The translations under genes and the position numbers were made by a program. The notes below the pieces were generated by a model. That model did no database searches and had not been told where the DNA came from. It was given only the letters and a program-made list of their open reading frames with translations. From Sweltsa coloradensis (lineage: Eukaryota; Arthropoda; Insecta; Plecoptera; Chloroperlidae), in the NCBI GenBank assembly GCA_024449915.1, contig JAMZAV010002182.1:141793-205792 (forward strand): a stretch of 64,000 nucleotides of DNA, read 5' to 3'. Positions 50,101 to 60,658 of this stretch are shown in pieces (positions within the stretch are counted from its first letter, which is position 1; every line of letters begins with the position of its first letter).

Positions 50101-53100
50101 ACCCCAAATTGGTGGAATTTTATGGAGGGCCTTTGAATTCGAACTTAAAACTGCCCCCTTTTTTTAGCGCAAAGGAAAAAAATTTTCAGAAAATCGCAAT
50201 TTTACGATTTTTTACATTTTTAAAACAAATTTTTCGACTTAAAAAACACCTATTGCTTTTTCCCATTTTTAAAGATTTTTTTACAGAAAACCCTTTAATT
50301 TTATGAATTAAGATATTTGTGGAAAAATTGAGCGCAATCGAAAAAATTTTTTTCTCATGAATATCGAAATTTTACGGGTTTTTTTCTTTTTTTTAAAAAA
50401 GTTTTTCTTATAACACAACATGCTTATCCAATTGTAATGATTTTTTCACAGAACCTTAATTTCGAATTAAATATTTGTGTTTAAAATTTTAGCACAATCG
50501 AATAATATTTCTTATAAAAAAAACAATTTTCCCATTTTTTTTTCTTTTTAAATTACTTAAAAAAAAATTTTAAAAAATTTTGTTAATTTTTTTTTTTTTA
50601 ATTTAATTTTTTGAAAAAAAATTCGACTAAATAAGATTTTTTCACAGAACAACAGAAAAACCGGATGCATGCCTGCACCAAATTTCGCTCTCCAACAAGC
50701 GCCTGAAAAAAAACGTTTTCGAGTTCCCAGTATCATTTTTTTTTTGACTTAAAAACACGGGGATAGAGCTAATTTTAGGCAACATTAAAATTTTTTGTTA
50801 TTTGATAAAGGTTTATGATGAACCAACAAGCCCTCATACTTAAGTCAAGGGATAAATTCTTTCCTTCTGAAAGGGGGCGGAAACATTCATACCAAAAAAT
50901 TTTAGTTTTTTGCCCTCTACTTTTGGGAAAGTTGTGCAGCTTAAATTTAACATGTCTTCTTTTTCTTTAGTGCACAGTTTTTGGACTTGGGTTTAGGACA
51001 AAATCGAAGGGCCCCGAGAGAAAACTCACCGCATATTAAGATAAAAACCTTTTTTATGCAAATTACCAACAAATAATAATTGTCACCTTAGCGGATCTTT
51101 GGACGAGCTAAAACATACAAATCCTTGTTGAAAATGTAATAACATTACACTATTTAAACATTAGACTTTTCACGTTAATATGATTTTTATTTAAAAAAAA
51201 GTGATATTTGACTATTTTCAGCGTCTGATCAAAAAATACAACAACAAAAAACCCCAACAAACCCAAAAAAAAAAAAATTTCACAAAAAATTTAAATATGG
51301 CGTGTATTATACCAAAAATTTTTATCAAAGAGTTTTATTTTTTGTGAAATGTTTTTTTTTTTTCTTTTTTGTTGTGGTTTTTTTTTTGTTGTATTTTTTG
51401 ATAAAGACTGCTGAAAAGTAGTCAAATACACTTTTTTAAATAAAATAGTATTAAAAAGTGAAAGTCTAATGATTTATATGGTAACGTTCTACCTGTTTTA
51501 AAAGTTTCAATTTTTTAAAGTTATAATTAAAATATTTTAATTACATTAGCTGGGTTTGGGTAACAAAAGTTTTATTATAACTCCCCTATTTGAACCTCTC
51601 CCTAAGTTTTTGTTATGTTTTAAAGGTGTGATCAAAAGGTTTTTGCGCATGCCGAACAGAGAAATTTCAAATTTTTAAAATTTAAAAAACTATTACCATG
51701 TTTGGGAAATTAAAACAAAATCCAATTGATGGGATTTTTATGGGCCCTTATTTATAAATTTTGCAAATCTTGAAAAAATTTGGGCCGAAAAGCACCAAAC
51801 ACATATTGAAAATTAGCAAGGCTAAGGCAAACCACTTACCCAAATAAGATGTTTTCCAAGTCAGGGCCACTTTTTTTACAATGTTAATGCCCATTTTAAA
51901 AAACGCGCGATCGTTAAATCCGCTAAATTTTACATACAGAACGTACCCCTTTTTTTTTAATTTCATCAAAAAAAACTGCATTTTTGGGAGGCTGTTCACA
52001 AAGGATAGCGGTGTCTCTACAAAACCCATTTTGAAATTCAAATAATTGTCTCTACACAAAATTTTGGGAAATATACGCAAATTAACTGTTTTGGTGTCAT
52101 ATTTACGAACAGTTAAAAGACAATGAGCATATTTGGAAAATTTCCTTATACCAACTTTTTACATCTTACTTAACTTTTGGGGGAAAAACCCCAACCCGAT
52201 AGGACAAATATGGAAATTCCAAGTGTCCTGAATTTTCCCCCTGCGTTCTGCGTCAAAAATGGTTTTCTCGCTTAGCAAAAAGTTTAAAGTGATCCATACA
52301 AATCTTCGCTTTCCCAAGTCTTTAAAAATGTTATTATTTACCCTTTAACAAAATACAAAAACTTTTTCGAGACATATTTGAAATATTTTTGTGGTGGCGC
52401 GTAAATCGTCAAGTCACAAAGGTACCCTAGCCTAGGGTATCTGGGGAGGACAGCCCGTGCTGGACAGAACCAGCCAATGCAGGGTATACCGGGGCTCCTC
52501 ATTCATTTTCGTCTTGAAAATTTTGTATCGCATGTCGTCGTCGGGAAGATCGTAGGGAAAAAAGGGGTTTTAAAAAGTTCCCTTTAAACTATGATTTTGC
52601 AGGTAAAATTTTCATTAATACTATTTTTTATTTTTATTATAAAGACCCCGGAAAAAATAAGTCGAAATGAGCCCGTTTTTAATAAATTCCCATCGAATAA
52701 TCCCGTCATGAGAAAAAAAACGGCATATTCCCGTAGAAGACGACCTTTAGGTTCTTGGGAAACATTTATTCTTATCTACAAGAGCTTATCCCTTTCCCGA
52801 AAGTTGTAGCCCCACCTACACAAATGAGGGGTTTTTTTTTTGACGCTCGGCTTGCACAAAACACGGGTTAGGAAGAAAGGGGGGGTAAGTTTAAGGTCAT
52901 ATTTTTTGGGTTATTTGTTCGTATTTTCGACAATTTTTGTGTTGTTTAAATGAAAGAAAAATAAAAAATAAATATGAACTACAATGAGATATTTTTTGGC
53001 CAAGGGAAAGCGAAGTGCCCAAAAGGGTTTTTTGTTTTTCCCCTTTTGATTTTTTTTGAAGCTGTTGTGTTGTAAAAACCCCGCAATAAAAAAATGTGGT

Positions 53101-55754
53101 CAAAGATAGTTAATACACTGTGTGTGAGGTGCGACCTCTTGTTTAGGGGTCTCTTACTAAAGTTTCACTGTGGTCTCGGCCGTGACAAATTTCACGAAGT
53201 AAAAAAGTAAAACTGGTTATTAGTTAGTTTAAATTAGTTATTTTGTTAGTTAGTTGTGAGTTTTGTTTGGTTTTGTTATTGTTAGTTAGTTTGTTAGTTA
53301 AGTGTCAGTTTGTTTGTTAGTTAGTTTTCTTTGGGTTTAATTAGTTAAGTTGTTTGTTAGTATTAATAGTTTTTAGTTAGTTGTTATTTGTTGTTAGTTG
53401 TTGGGTTTGTTAGTTTGTTTGTTTGTTAGTTTGTTAGTTTTAAGTGAGTTATTTGTTAGTTGTTATTAGTTAGTTAGTTAGTTTGTTAGTGGGGTTTGGG
53501 GACCCCCAAAAAGTAAAAAAAACTAGTCACGAAGGACTAGGACCACCCGCAAAGTGTATCACACCAAAATTTAAAAGTTAAAACGACGAACGAGGTCTCC
53601 CCTTTACTCTTATGGCTCGAATGTCTGTTTTTTTTTTCTGTTAAGCTTCGAACAGGGCGCACCGTTTCTCTGATCAACCTGAAATTTTAAAACATGCACA
53701 TAACACCTAGGCGGGTTTTCGTTTGTTTTTTAAAAAAATCCGATCGTTGGGATAAAAAAAAAAAATAAAATAAAAAAAAAAAATAAAAAAAATGTTTCGA
53801 TCGTTATGAATTTTGCAGGTCAATAAATACAATTCTCTCCCATTTTTAAATTTTTAGCTAAAACGGCCAAGATTTAAAACTTTGGTAATCATAATTTGAA
53901 AAAAAGATGCTAAAAAAAGAAGGAGGCAGTGAGATACAAAGATACACTTTAAAGGCATGACGTGAATTAGTACAATGCAAAAAATTTGGAAAAAGTAAAA
54001 CCCGTGTACAATTCAAAATCCAGTTAGGCCTACACTGGTGGGGGCCTTATGGGGAAAGTCGTTCTCGGGTTGTTTCACGTACCCGGGGCTCGCTCAAAAA
54101 ACGCGTCCCAAATGAGCGTTTTCTAGTTTTTTACTCTATAGGCGTCCACGCTAAGAAAGGGGTTGCGCGCGCTTTTAAAGGGGGTGAATTTTGCCATTTA
54201 GCAGGGTCCCAATTTAAAATAACGTCGTGATTGGCCCGTCGAAGCGCGCGCTCTCCCTTTTTAGCGTGGAGCGCCTATACTTATACAGGTTTTTTACAAA
54301 AAAGAAATAGGCCAATGCTTTAAATTGAAACAGTTATCTTTTTGTACAGAAAACGATAAAATTTAAAAAACTTTTTTTCCCCCGGGTTTGGCCCCACAAG
54401 TTGTCGGGCACGATGATAAAAAATTAGAAGTGATAGTTTTTCACTTTACAAGTAGTCACATCCTGTTACTACAGCGACATCTTTAGAAATACACCCCCTG
54501 GTCTCCAATTTTTCTAACTGTCTATCTACACGACATCTTTTTGTAAAAACACCACCTGGTCTCCAAGTTTTTCTAACTGTCTATCTACAGCGACATCTTT
54601 AGTAAATACACCACCTGGTCTCCAATTGTTTGCTAAGTGAATATAGACAAATGCCGGTAATACCATTGGTGACGTTTACGATTTATTTAAATATTTTACC
54701 CTTGAGACAGAACAAAAAAGATCTAAAATTGAAAAAACAACCACATTCCGTCCTACTGATACCGCTTTTTGAATAACAAATAAAAATTTGGCCTACTCCT
54801 GTTTGTAAATTTCAAAAATCAATTTAAAATTGCAAATTGTTCTAGTATTTTAGTCAATCGGGAGGATCATATGGTCGACGTCTTATTTTTGGGGGCAAAA
54901 AGATTTGAAAGGGTGTACGTTTTTCAACGAAAAAAAAAAATTAAATACTAGGAAGCTTCGCAAAACCCTTTTTTTAGGCGCGTTGTTGGATGGCTTAAAT
55001 TTTTTAAAAAAAGAAAAAAAGCTTAAAAATTTCGATTTTCATGAAAAAAATTTTTTTGATGCGCTCAAAAATTTTTAAAAAAGAATATAATTTATAAATT
55101 TAAATCTGTGAAAAATCATTACAATTGGATAAAGCAGTAGGTGTTATAATCGTAGAAATTTTAAAAAAACGAAAAAAAAATCGTAAAAAATTTCAATTTT
55201 TAAGAAATTTTTCGATTGCGCTCCAATTTTTCACGAATATATTTTTTCAAAAATTTAAAGGTTTTGTGAAAAAAATCATTACAATCGGATAAAGCATGTA
55301 GGTGTTATAAGTCGAAGAAATTTTAAAAAATTAAAAAAAATCGTAAAATTGCGATTTTCATAAGAAATAATTTTTCGATTGCGCTCAAAAACGTAGCAGT
55401 TCTAAGTTCAGAGATTTCGAAGGCCTCCACAAAATTCCATCGCAATTGGAGTATCGGTTAAGCCGGAATCGTGTTAACAAACAGCCAAAAATACAAAAAG
55501 AAGAAAAAAAAACATTCCGGATTTTTTTCTCCAGTGTAGTGAAATGGAATCTTCGCTTCGCTCGATAACGCTCGTAGCGAGCAATTATTCAACATAAAGA
55601 TAGCAAATATTTGAGCATTGATCTATCCGAAGGTGCAATATTATGAGGGTTTATTCAAAACTAAGTTAATATCAAATCTTACCATGTTAGCCCCGAGCGA
55701 GTGTGCTTCGCTGAACAGCATAGCAACGAATATGAAAACTTGGGCGATCTTCAT
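40772..55754 (-). CDS. Gene 1: small secreted protein, three exons (spliced model)
   Basis: Spliced model built from the sequence. Coding exons on the minus strand are 55754-55683, 45458-45312 and 40930-40772, of 24, 49 and 53 codons including the stop, giving a 125-residue product. All junctions are phase 0. Introns of 10.2 kb and 4.4 kb have donors GTAAGA and GTGAGT and acceptors ending CAG. Residues 1-19 look like a signal peptide (MKIAQVFIFVAMLFSEAHS), so secretion is inferred. The mature part is charged, with motifs such as YKYDGEACSTAEAYAKE and DNWKPDIKFPNPVMEYGSF, and has only two cysteines. That does not fit odorant-binding proteins (usually six) or chemosensory proteins (four). I do not recognise the family and propose no function. 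An extra exon could be missed in intron 1, where the sequence is poor. Gene 2 shares its promoter and leader. Confidence 0.72.
41142..41392. mobile_element. MITE copy related to 12752-13032
   Basis: ACGAGTGAGCGAGTTATG at the left and its approximate complement at the right, with CCTAGTCTA as the right end. The terminal part of the left arm is lost. Intron 2 of gene 1. Confidence 0.6.
41393..41920 (+). repeat. tRNA-like composite repeat, uninterrupted copy
   Basis: Same order as 13033-13558 plus 14632-14695, including CTCAATCTGTTTGGCCGTTC and the end CGCTGCGCTCACTCGTCTAA. The head is strongly decayed. Confidence 0.65.
42700..44125 (+). pseudogene. Degraded LINE reverse transcriptase fragment
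   Basis: In shifting frames one reads YGFV, AVYTDFRKAFDSVDQ-like and GVPQGS-like blocks and a YADD-like DDLKI near 43135-43160, then a C-terminal tail (RTTRKRSPLVEPF near 43455). The frame changes every few dozen bases, mostly at homopolymers. Intron 2 of gene 1. Confidence 0.6.
44290..44430 (-). repeat. Old SINE S1 fragment
   Basis: CATAACTGATTTTCAGT and a degraded GCCGACTCCGTCGACGA match the S1 tail-proximal body. Confidence 0.5.
44584..45236 (+). mobile_element. Helitron-like repeat, family A/B hybrid copy
   Basis: Starts TGGATGAGCGAGGTGAAG with family-A body, but ends AAGCGGCCTAG after ACGCGACTAAAAAA, like the copy at 63335. It lies in intron 2 of gene 1. Confidence 0.7.
45312..45458 (-). 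CDS. Gene 1 exon 2 (49 codons)
   Basis: The frame is open between an acceptor (ATCCAG before 45458) and a consensus donor GTGAGT (45311-45306). It begins FHNEFFQRKNNDYLLMYKYD, continues GEACSTAEAYAKEVLTDMKE and ends GIHTAGG. The codon content is balanced and the G+C is higher than in the surrounding AT-rich repeats. The polypyrimidine tract before the acceptor is weak. Open-frame callers extend it past the donor into the intron because the frame stays open there, which hides the splice site. The exon lies just right of a family-A repeat (44584-45236). Confidence 0.75.
45518..46306 (-). mobile_element. Helitron-like repeat, family B (intron of gene 1)
   Basis: Reverse copy with CTAGGAAAACGCTTAAGTCC end and TGAGCGTAGCGAGCGTAGCG start. 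The body has many homopolymer differences from 15040-15751. Confidence 0.65.
46444..47233 (-). mobile_element. Helitron-like repeat, family B
   Basis: Reverse copy; a long poly-A tract at 47126-47165 marks the homopolymer segment. Degraded in the same way as its neighbours. Confidence 0.6.
47440..48760 (+). mobile_element. Family A copy, degraded, with a nested TTAA element
   Basis: Family-A start (CGAAGCGAAGCTTCAATTTC) and end (CATCAACGCGGCGGGGCTTT) are present, but many short indels in homopolymers distort the body. A separate element at 48037-48638 splits the copy. Lies in intron 1 of gene 1. Confidence 0.65.
48037..48638. mobile_element. piggyBac-type MITE nested in family A
   Basis: Flanked by TTAA at 48033-48036 and 48639-48642. 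The inverted ends are GGGAACCCTAGACCC and GGGAATCCCTAACCC. About 602 bp with no transposase frame. The host family-A copy has a target-like ACTTGACAAC at the same point, consistent with TTAA insertion. Confidence 0.7.
49117..49763 (+). mobile_element. Helitron-like repeat, family B
   Basis: Start with repeated GAGCGAAGC (49121-49152). The body has tandem units distorted by homopolymer indels, and the end reads AATCTTCCTAT. Confidence 0.6.
49973..50730 (+). mobile_element. Helitron-like repeat, family B, strongly degraded
   Basis: The recognisable start is GGTAGCGTAGCGAGCG and the end has ACAAGCGCCTGAAAAA. Internal units are visible but corrupted. Confidence 0.5.
51141..51489. repeat. Inverted repeat in poorly resolved sequence
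   Basis: The left arm (ATTAGACTTTTCACG, then AAAAAATACAACAACAAAAA) is complementary to the right arm (TTTTTGTTGTATTTTTTGAT, AAGTGAAAGTCTAATG). Homopolymers differ between arms. Confidence 0.65.
53215..53490 (+). repeat. Imperfect TTAG/TTTG tandem region
   Basis: Variants of GTTAGTTAGTTTG with frequent irregularities. Confidence 0.8.
54948..55583 (-). mobile_element. Helitron-like repeat, family B, in intron 1 next to exon 1
   Basis: CTAGGAAGCTTCGC end at 54948 and GCGAGCGTTATCGAGCGAAG start near 55583, 100 bp from the exon 1 donor of gene 1. Confidence 0.7.
55683..55754 (-). CDS. Gene 1 exon 1: start codon and signal peptide
   Basis: The ATG is at 55752-55754 and is preceded on the minus strand by the leader GCTGTAACCAATCAGA. 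The 24 codons give a short basic start (MK), a hydrophobic core (VFIFVAMLF) and a small polar stretch (SEAHS), the usual layout of a signal peptide. The exon ends in ATG followed by the donor GTAAGA (55682-55677), phase 0. The start is chosen because it lies about 65 nt downstream of a TATA box and because gene 2 starts at the matching position after the same leader. Confidence 0.75.
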
Positions 55755-55818
55755 TCTGATTGGTTACAGCTGCAAAGATGAAGAACTTGCAGAATGCTTG
55801 AGTAGGGATCTGTCCGGG

Positions 55819-55836
55819 TATTTATAGTAACCAATC
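55819..55836 (-). promoter_or_regulatory. TATA box and upstream element of gene 1
   Basis: On the minus strand TATAAATA (55826-55819) is preceded by GATTGG, an inverted CCAAT motif. It lies about 65 nt upstream of the ATG, so initiation about 30 nt downstream would leave a leader of about 40 nt. The block from ATTC through TATAAATAC is matched at most positions by the block upstream of gene 2 at 61861-61889. Confidence 0.6.
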
Positions 55837-56332
55837 GCCTTGAATTATAACGGATATTCCCTTATTAGCACTCTGCCATTTGCCTAACCAACCATAACAA
55901 ACGATAATATAGGTCAACAATATGAACTTCCCGAGCGAGATTATATCATTATGCCGTAAAATCTAAACACAATAATGTCGGTGATATTTGTATTAGAATG
56001 CGCTTTATTGATTGTAATTCTTACCAAGGCTTTTTATCAATAGTATTAATTAACCTTCGTACCTTCGTTAATGTGTGTTTATCTGTTAATGTATTAGATA
56101 TCCTGGTTCGAACATGTAATGTTGGAAATTTATTCATTGTACGCGACGAGATTTGCCTCCCACTCCAACAACGTCCTCGATTTTACATACATTAATTCAC
56201 AGGATAATTAAAAACATATTTGATTAAAATTAATGTATGAGATGAATGGTTGATGACGATTGTGCACTCTTCAATTCAATATTCATCACGAGATGCGTTT
56301 CCGTCTGTTATTGTTCGTTAATACACATAGAA

Positions 56333-56820
56333 TAAATAAATAAATAAATAAATAAATAAAAATAAATTTTATTTAGAGTCTACCCACTCAGTTATATAAC
56401 TGATTTTCAGTGGGGGACTTTAAATCAAAGCGACCAAGCCAACCCTGCAGGCCCCGACGCAATCGACGATAGTGAGCGATAACCAACCAAAGATCGATAT
56501 TTTTTTTTAAAGGAAATATAGCAGTCAGTGGTATGGACAGTGCGAACTCCCGCAAATCAACGCCAGAATCAATAAGGCCGATTCAGAACAACTCTGAAAT
56601 TTATTATGTGCTTCGTTGCTAGGACGGCTCCAAAGTCACCGTTTACAAACTTGTAAGACAAGAACTAATGGACCTAAGTCCAAATCAGAAGGTAAAAAAC
56701 TTCTGACTTTAGCGGGAATCGAACCCTGGACCTTCTGCATTGGAAGCAGATACGCTAACCACAAGACCAACGAGCCACACAAAGACCAACGAGCCACACA
56801 CAAGACCAACGAGCCACACA
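56333..56820 (-). mobile_element. SINE family S1, full-length copy
   Basis: An AATA-repeat tail (56333-56370) is followed by the S1 body and the tRNA-like head (GGGAATCGAACCC at 56713-56725 on the plus strand). The head end is triplicated: AGACCAACGAGCCACAC occurs three times between 56764 and 56819. Confidence 0.85.
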
Positions 56821-57137
56821 AAATATTACCTGCTGTGTTATTTCTCGATTTGATTAGTCGGGAAACACTCCCGTAGGTGTAATTGTTATTATTTACGTGT
56901 GTGGGAGATGTGGAAGATCCGTAGTTCGATTCCCGGTTGGGGCGGACTTTTTTAATTTCTGAATTGTAGTAAATAATAACCTACTGTGTTGCTTTGATAG
57001 TATCGTCGTTGTCGTCGGGGTCGTCGGGGTCGTCTCGGCTAGGGTAGAGGGAGGGGGAGGAGATCTGAGGGCAAATGCCAGAGATGGAGTTTATTTTATG
57101 CAGATTCCACGATATCCCGAAATACACCATAGGTTTA

Positions 57138-57293
57138 TGCTGAGCCAAGTGTGCTGAGCCAAGTGTGCTGAGCCAAGTGTGCTGAGCCAAGTGTGCTGAG
57201 CCAAGTGTGCTGAGCCAAGTGTGCTGAGCCAAGTGTGCTGAGCCAAGTGTGCTGAGCCAAGTGTGCTGAGCCAAGTGGGCTGAGCCAAGTGTG
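57138..57293 (+). repeat. Tandem repeat of a 14-bp unit, about 11 copies
   Basis: TGCTGAGCCAAGTG repeated with one G/T variant near 57279. The minus strand gives a repeating WLSTLGSAHLAQHT peptide, a by-product of the repeat. Confidence 0.95.
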
Positions 57294-57664
57294 AGGTTAG
57301 CATAGCCAATATTCATATTCGTAATTCTTATCGACGGTTTATCCTGAATGAAAGTATTTTAAAGCTTTTCTTCAGACAGCCTTTAGCATAACTTACCCCA
57401 ATTATCTAGTGGGATAACTTTAAGGGACATAAGTAATAATTGTCGAGAGTGATTTAAAAAAACTATCGTAAATCGTTGGACGCGATCCAAATACTAGTAT
57501 TATTGTGATTTGACACATGAATATTACCATTGGTGGGACAATATCATTAATATGTTAAATTCAGTTTTGTTCTCGATACTTACATAAATAAATAATTTAT
57601 AAAAGATAAATTATTTTTCACGATCTTTTGTTTTGTTAAAAACTCCTAAAATTGGCTATTATTC

Positions 57665-58524
57665 CAGTGGCGGAACTAGGCGCCCGCAGGGCCCGCAACT
57701 GCGGGCAGGCCCAGGCCGTTTAAAATAAATAAATAAATAAATTTTATTTAGAGTCTACCCACTCAGTTATATAACTGATTTTCAGTGGGGGACTTTAAAT
57801 CAAAGCGACCAAGCCAACCCTGCAGGTCCCGACGCAATCGACGTGTGAGCGATAACCAACCAAAGATCGATATTTTTAATAGGAAATATAGCAATCAGTG
57901 GTATGGACAGTGCGAACACCCGCGAATCAACGCCAGAATCAACAAGGCCGATTCAGAACAACTCTGAAATTTATTATGTGCTTCGTTGCTAGGACGGCTC
58001 CAAAGTCACCGTTTACAAACTCCTAAGACAAGAACTGATGGACTTAAGTCCAAATCAGAAGTTAAAAAACCCAGTTTAAAAAAATCAGTATTTCATTCTG
58101 TTAGGAAAATATTGTATTTGTTTTCGTTGCTAAAATGACCATTTTGTGAATCTAGCGGTTTGAAGATGAAATCTAGCGGGTATTTAGGAACTTTTAGCGT
58201 ATACAACACAGTTTAACAACTCACAAAAACTACATTATTTTGGTATTGCATTCAGCCTATAACTTTTTTCTAAAACGCACCAAACGCACTCTAAAATCCT
58301 GATTTTCAAAATTTTTGCCTGCGGCGCTATTGTTGGGGCCTTTGCCCCTCCACCCCCCCCCCCCCCGTATTTGGACCCTATATAATATCCCCGGGATATT
58401 ATAATATAGCTCCCCTGGGATGAAAAGCCTGAATTCAACACTGAGCCGATGTATGTGTGTATCTGTTAGGGGGGTCCCCATAGAAATTTTGCAGGCGGGC
58501 CCATAAAACAAAGTTCTGCCACTG
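57665..58524. mobile_element. hAT-type MITE carrying a SINE
   Basis: The inverted ends are CAGTGGCGGAACT and CAGTGGCAGAACT (12 of 13). The flanking 8-mers TATTATTC and CTTTATTC match at 6 of 8, consistent with an old hAT duplication. 860 bp in all, 356 of which are the SINE and its duplicated site. No transposase. Confidence 0.75.
57726..58073 (-). mobile_element. SINE family S1, 5'-truncated copy
   Basis: The body is nearly identical to 33680-34020 but the tRNA-like head is missing. Flanked by GTTTAAAA at 57718-57725 and 58074-58081, a target duplication. It sits inside the hAT-type MITE 57665-58524. Confidence 0.8.
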
Positions 58525-59115
58525 CTTTATTCGTGATTTTGTTCTGGCTGATTAAGACAAAATTTTGAAAATCTATGACCACTGGTCTGTCCATGTATGC
58601 TTTATTGACAACTTTGCAAAGGTTTTTGTTTGTTTGTTTATTTGGATTAAGGACGCGTCAACCGTTAGGTCATAATGCACCACTCTAACCTAGGGGGGGG
58701 GGGCATGCCCCATGCATCAATGTCACTACCGGAAACGGATACTTTTAACAATGCTATTCCATCAATGATTATGCGCCTCATGTAGCCTACACACCTTACA
58801 AACGCTGCAAGTTCATTACGTGGATAGGATACTGATAATGACTCTTCTATAGAACTAATTCTTCAACAATGTTTTGAACGAGACACTGAAATAAACCTCT
58901 TCATGTCAACTTCAAAATGTCTTCAGTAGACTCAAGTCGAAACAGATCAGACGCCACAAGGGCGTTCTTGCAACGCGTTGAGCATGGAAATATTATGACA
59001 TAATTAATCTGGTTTCATTCTTCTCTTTCAGAGTTCGTACGTTTGTATTCGTTTATTATACATAGTTTTAAATCCTGAGTCAGACTAACGTTGTCTTCTA
59101 TATGAATCATCTAAA

Positions 59116-59899
59116 TAGGAAACGCTAAAGTCCCGCCGCGTTGATGGATGAGCGTTTTTTTTGTAAGTTTCTTTTGCGTTTTGTGCGTTTGTTTGCACTT
59201 TTCCTTGTAAGTGCTTTTTGAATGCATTGTGGAGGTGATTGTTGTCAAGTTTCTATTGTTATTTGTTAATTGGTATTATAAACTTCAAAAAACTCATATT
59301 AAAACCTTTATTTCTGTAGATTCTGACTAATTTTTTCAACTTTTTCTTTCGAAAGGTACTACATCACCATAACCTTAATGTCCATGTGAAATCTGAACGT
59401 TGTAGCCCTACCCGTTTGGTCAGAATCGGCCCAAATGTGACGAAAATATCGCACTAAAAATTGAAAAACTAATATTAAAACCTTTATTTCTATGGATTCT
59501 AGCTAACTTTTTCAACTTTTTCTTTCAAAAGGTACTACATCACCATAATATTAATGTCCATGTGAAATATGAACGTTCTAGCCCCACCCGTTTGGTCAGA
59601 ATCGGCCCAAATGTCACGAAAATATCGCACTAAAAATCGAAAAAAATCGTAAAAGTACGATATTTATGAGAAATATTTCTTCGATTGTACCCAAAAACAA
59701 TACACCTCTAAGTTCAGAGAAAACGAAGGTCCGGTCAAATTTTCATCAAGATCGCGTATGCCGTTTGCCCGGAATCGAGCGAACAAACAGACGGAAAAAC
59801 AAAAAAAAAAAAAAAAAAAAAACACCCGAGCTAAATTTTTTGGGGGGTCAGTGAAATTGAAGTCTTCGCTTCCGCTCGCTACGCTCGCTCGCTCATCTA
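59116..59899 (-). mobile_element. Helitron-like repeat, family A
   Basis: Reverse copy in the intergenic region between genes 1 and 2. The start is expanded with repeated GAGCGAGCG (59870-59895), and both internal units are present. Confidence 0.8.
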
Positions 59900-60254
59900 A
59901 AAATTGCACCAAATGGTTTGTTCTTATTTTCTCGAGGTAAATTGGTTGAATATGAAAACGTTTATGCGCTCTTCGAGTGAAGTATGATACATATGAATGA
60001 CGAATTCAACCCTTTCAAAAGGGCGTGTCAGTAAGTTAACTATATTTGAAGTGGATATTTTCGAAAGCAAATCGAGGGCGATTCAATATTATCCAGAAAT
60101 CAAAGCGTGTGCGTAGGATGAGTTGATTTTGGCGTGTGAGGAATTAAACTTAGGTGGTCTTAGCCACTGAAAGAGATGGTGTGGCAGAAGGACATCAAGG
60201 AGGCTTGTTCGTTCACCGGCCTGGGAGGGTAAATTTAAATTTTTTATCGTGGGA

Positions 60255-60490
60255 AACCTGTTATAGGGTGCAATTAGCCCCTCTTCAGGTGAACTAGGTA
60301 TGTACGGATAGGAAATTGTGAAGGGATGTCCGAGGGCTATTTAAGAGGACTCAATCCCTTGCATTCGCCTTAACGACTGAGGAAAACCTCGGAAAAAACC
60401 TTCAGTCAGGATTGCCGGTCTCGACGGGATTCGAACCCGGGACCTCCCGAATCAGAGTCCAGCGCTTAGCGCTCGATCCAACACTGTTGG
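60255..60490 (-). repeat. tRNA-derived SINE (second type)
   Basis: The minus strand has a tRNA-like head with GGATCGAGCGCTAAGCGCTG and B box GGTTCGAATCC, followed by CGAGACCGGCAATCCTGACT and a G+C-moderate body with CTCGGACATCCCTTC. Confidence 0.7.
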
Positions 60491-60586
60491 TGCTGGGAGG
60501 GTAGAGAAATAGTCTTTAGGTAGAGTTAGAAGGTGGTTCGAGTCCATGGCTCGAGTCGTTGGCATACTGGGGCAGGGTCAGACAGA

Positions 60587-60658
60587 GTCTTCAAAGCTCA
60601 GTTGGTAAGAGCAGGGCCTAGACAGCCAAGGGCCCGGGTTCAATCCCCGGTGGAGGCA
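60587..60658 (+). tRNA. tRNA-like sequence, probably a pseudogene or SINE head
   Basis: 72 nt with a pairable acceptor stem (GTCTTCA with TGGAGGC, including wobble pairs), a D arm (GCTC/GAGC around AGTTGGTAA) and a perfect T arm (CCGGG TTCAATC CCCGG). The anticodon stem pairs over only about 3 bp, so a working tRNA is unlikely. No amino acid is assigned. Confidence 0.4.

Larger units (their letters stand above)
50735..54945. other. Intron 1 sequence, poorly resolved
   Basis: Apart from an inverted repeat (51141-51489), repeat D (52432-52565) and the TTAG tract, no exon is recognised. Homopolymer-rich text makes frames unreliable, so a missing small exon cannot be excluded. Confidence 0.4.

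Noticed and set aside
52432..52565. An open stretch on the minus strand inside gene 1's intron 1 (MRYKIFKTKMNEEP region) that looked like another exon.
   Set aside because: Parts match interspersed repeat D (24226-24390, 25728-25890), no AG acceptor precedes it, and no donor in the right phase follows.
57138..57293. CRISPR-like array.
   Set aside because: Units are contiguous 14-mers without spacers, and the genome is eukaryotic.
56981..57316. Frame with repeating HLAQHTWLSTLGSA peptide.
   Set aside because: Product of the 14-bp tandem repeat, open in more than one frame.
60587..60658. A working tRNA gene.
   Set aside because: The anticodon stem pairs over only about three bases, and two other tRNA-like SINE heads lie nearby, so a pseudogene or SINE head is more likely.
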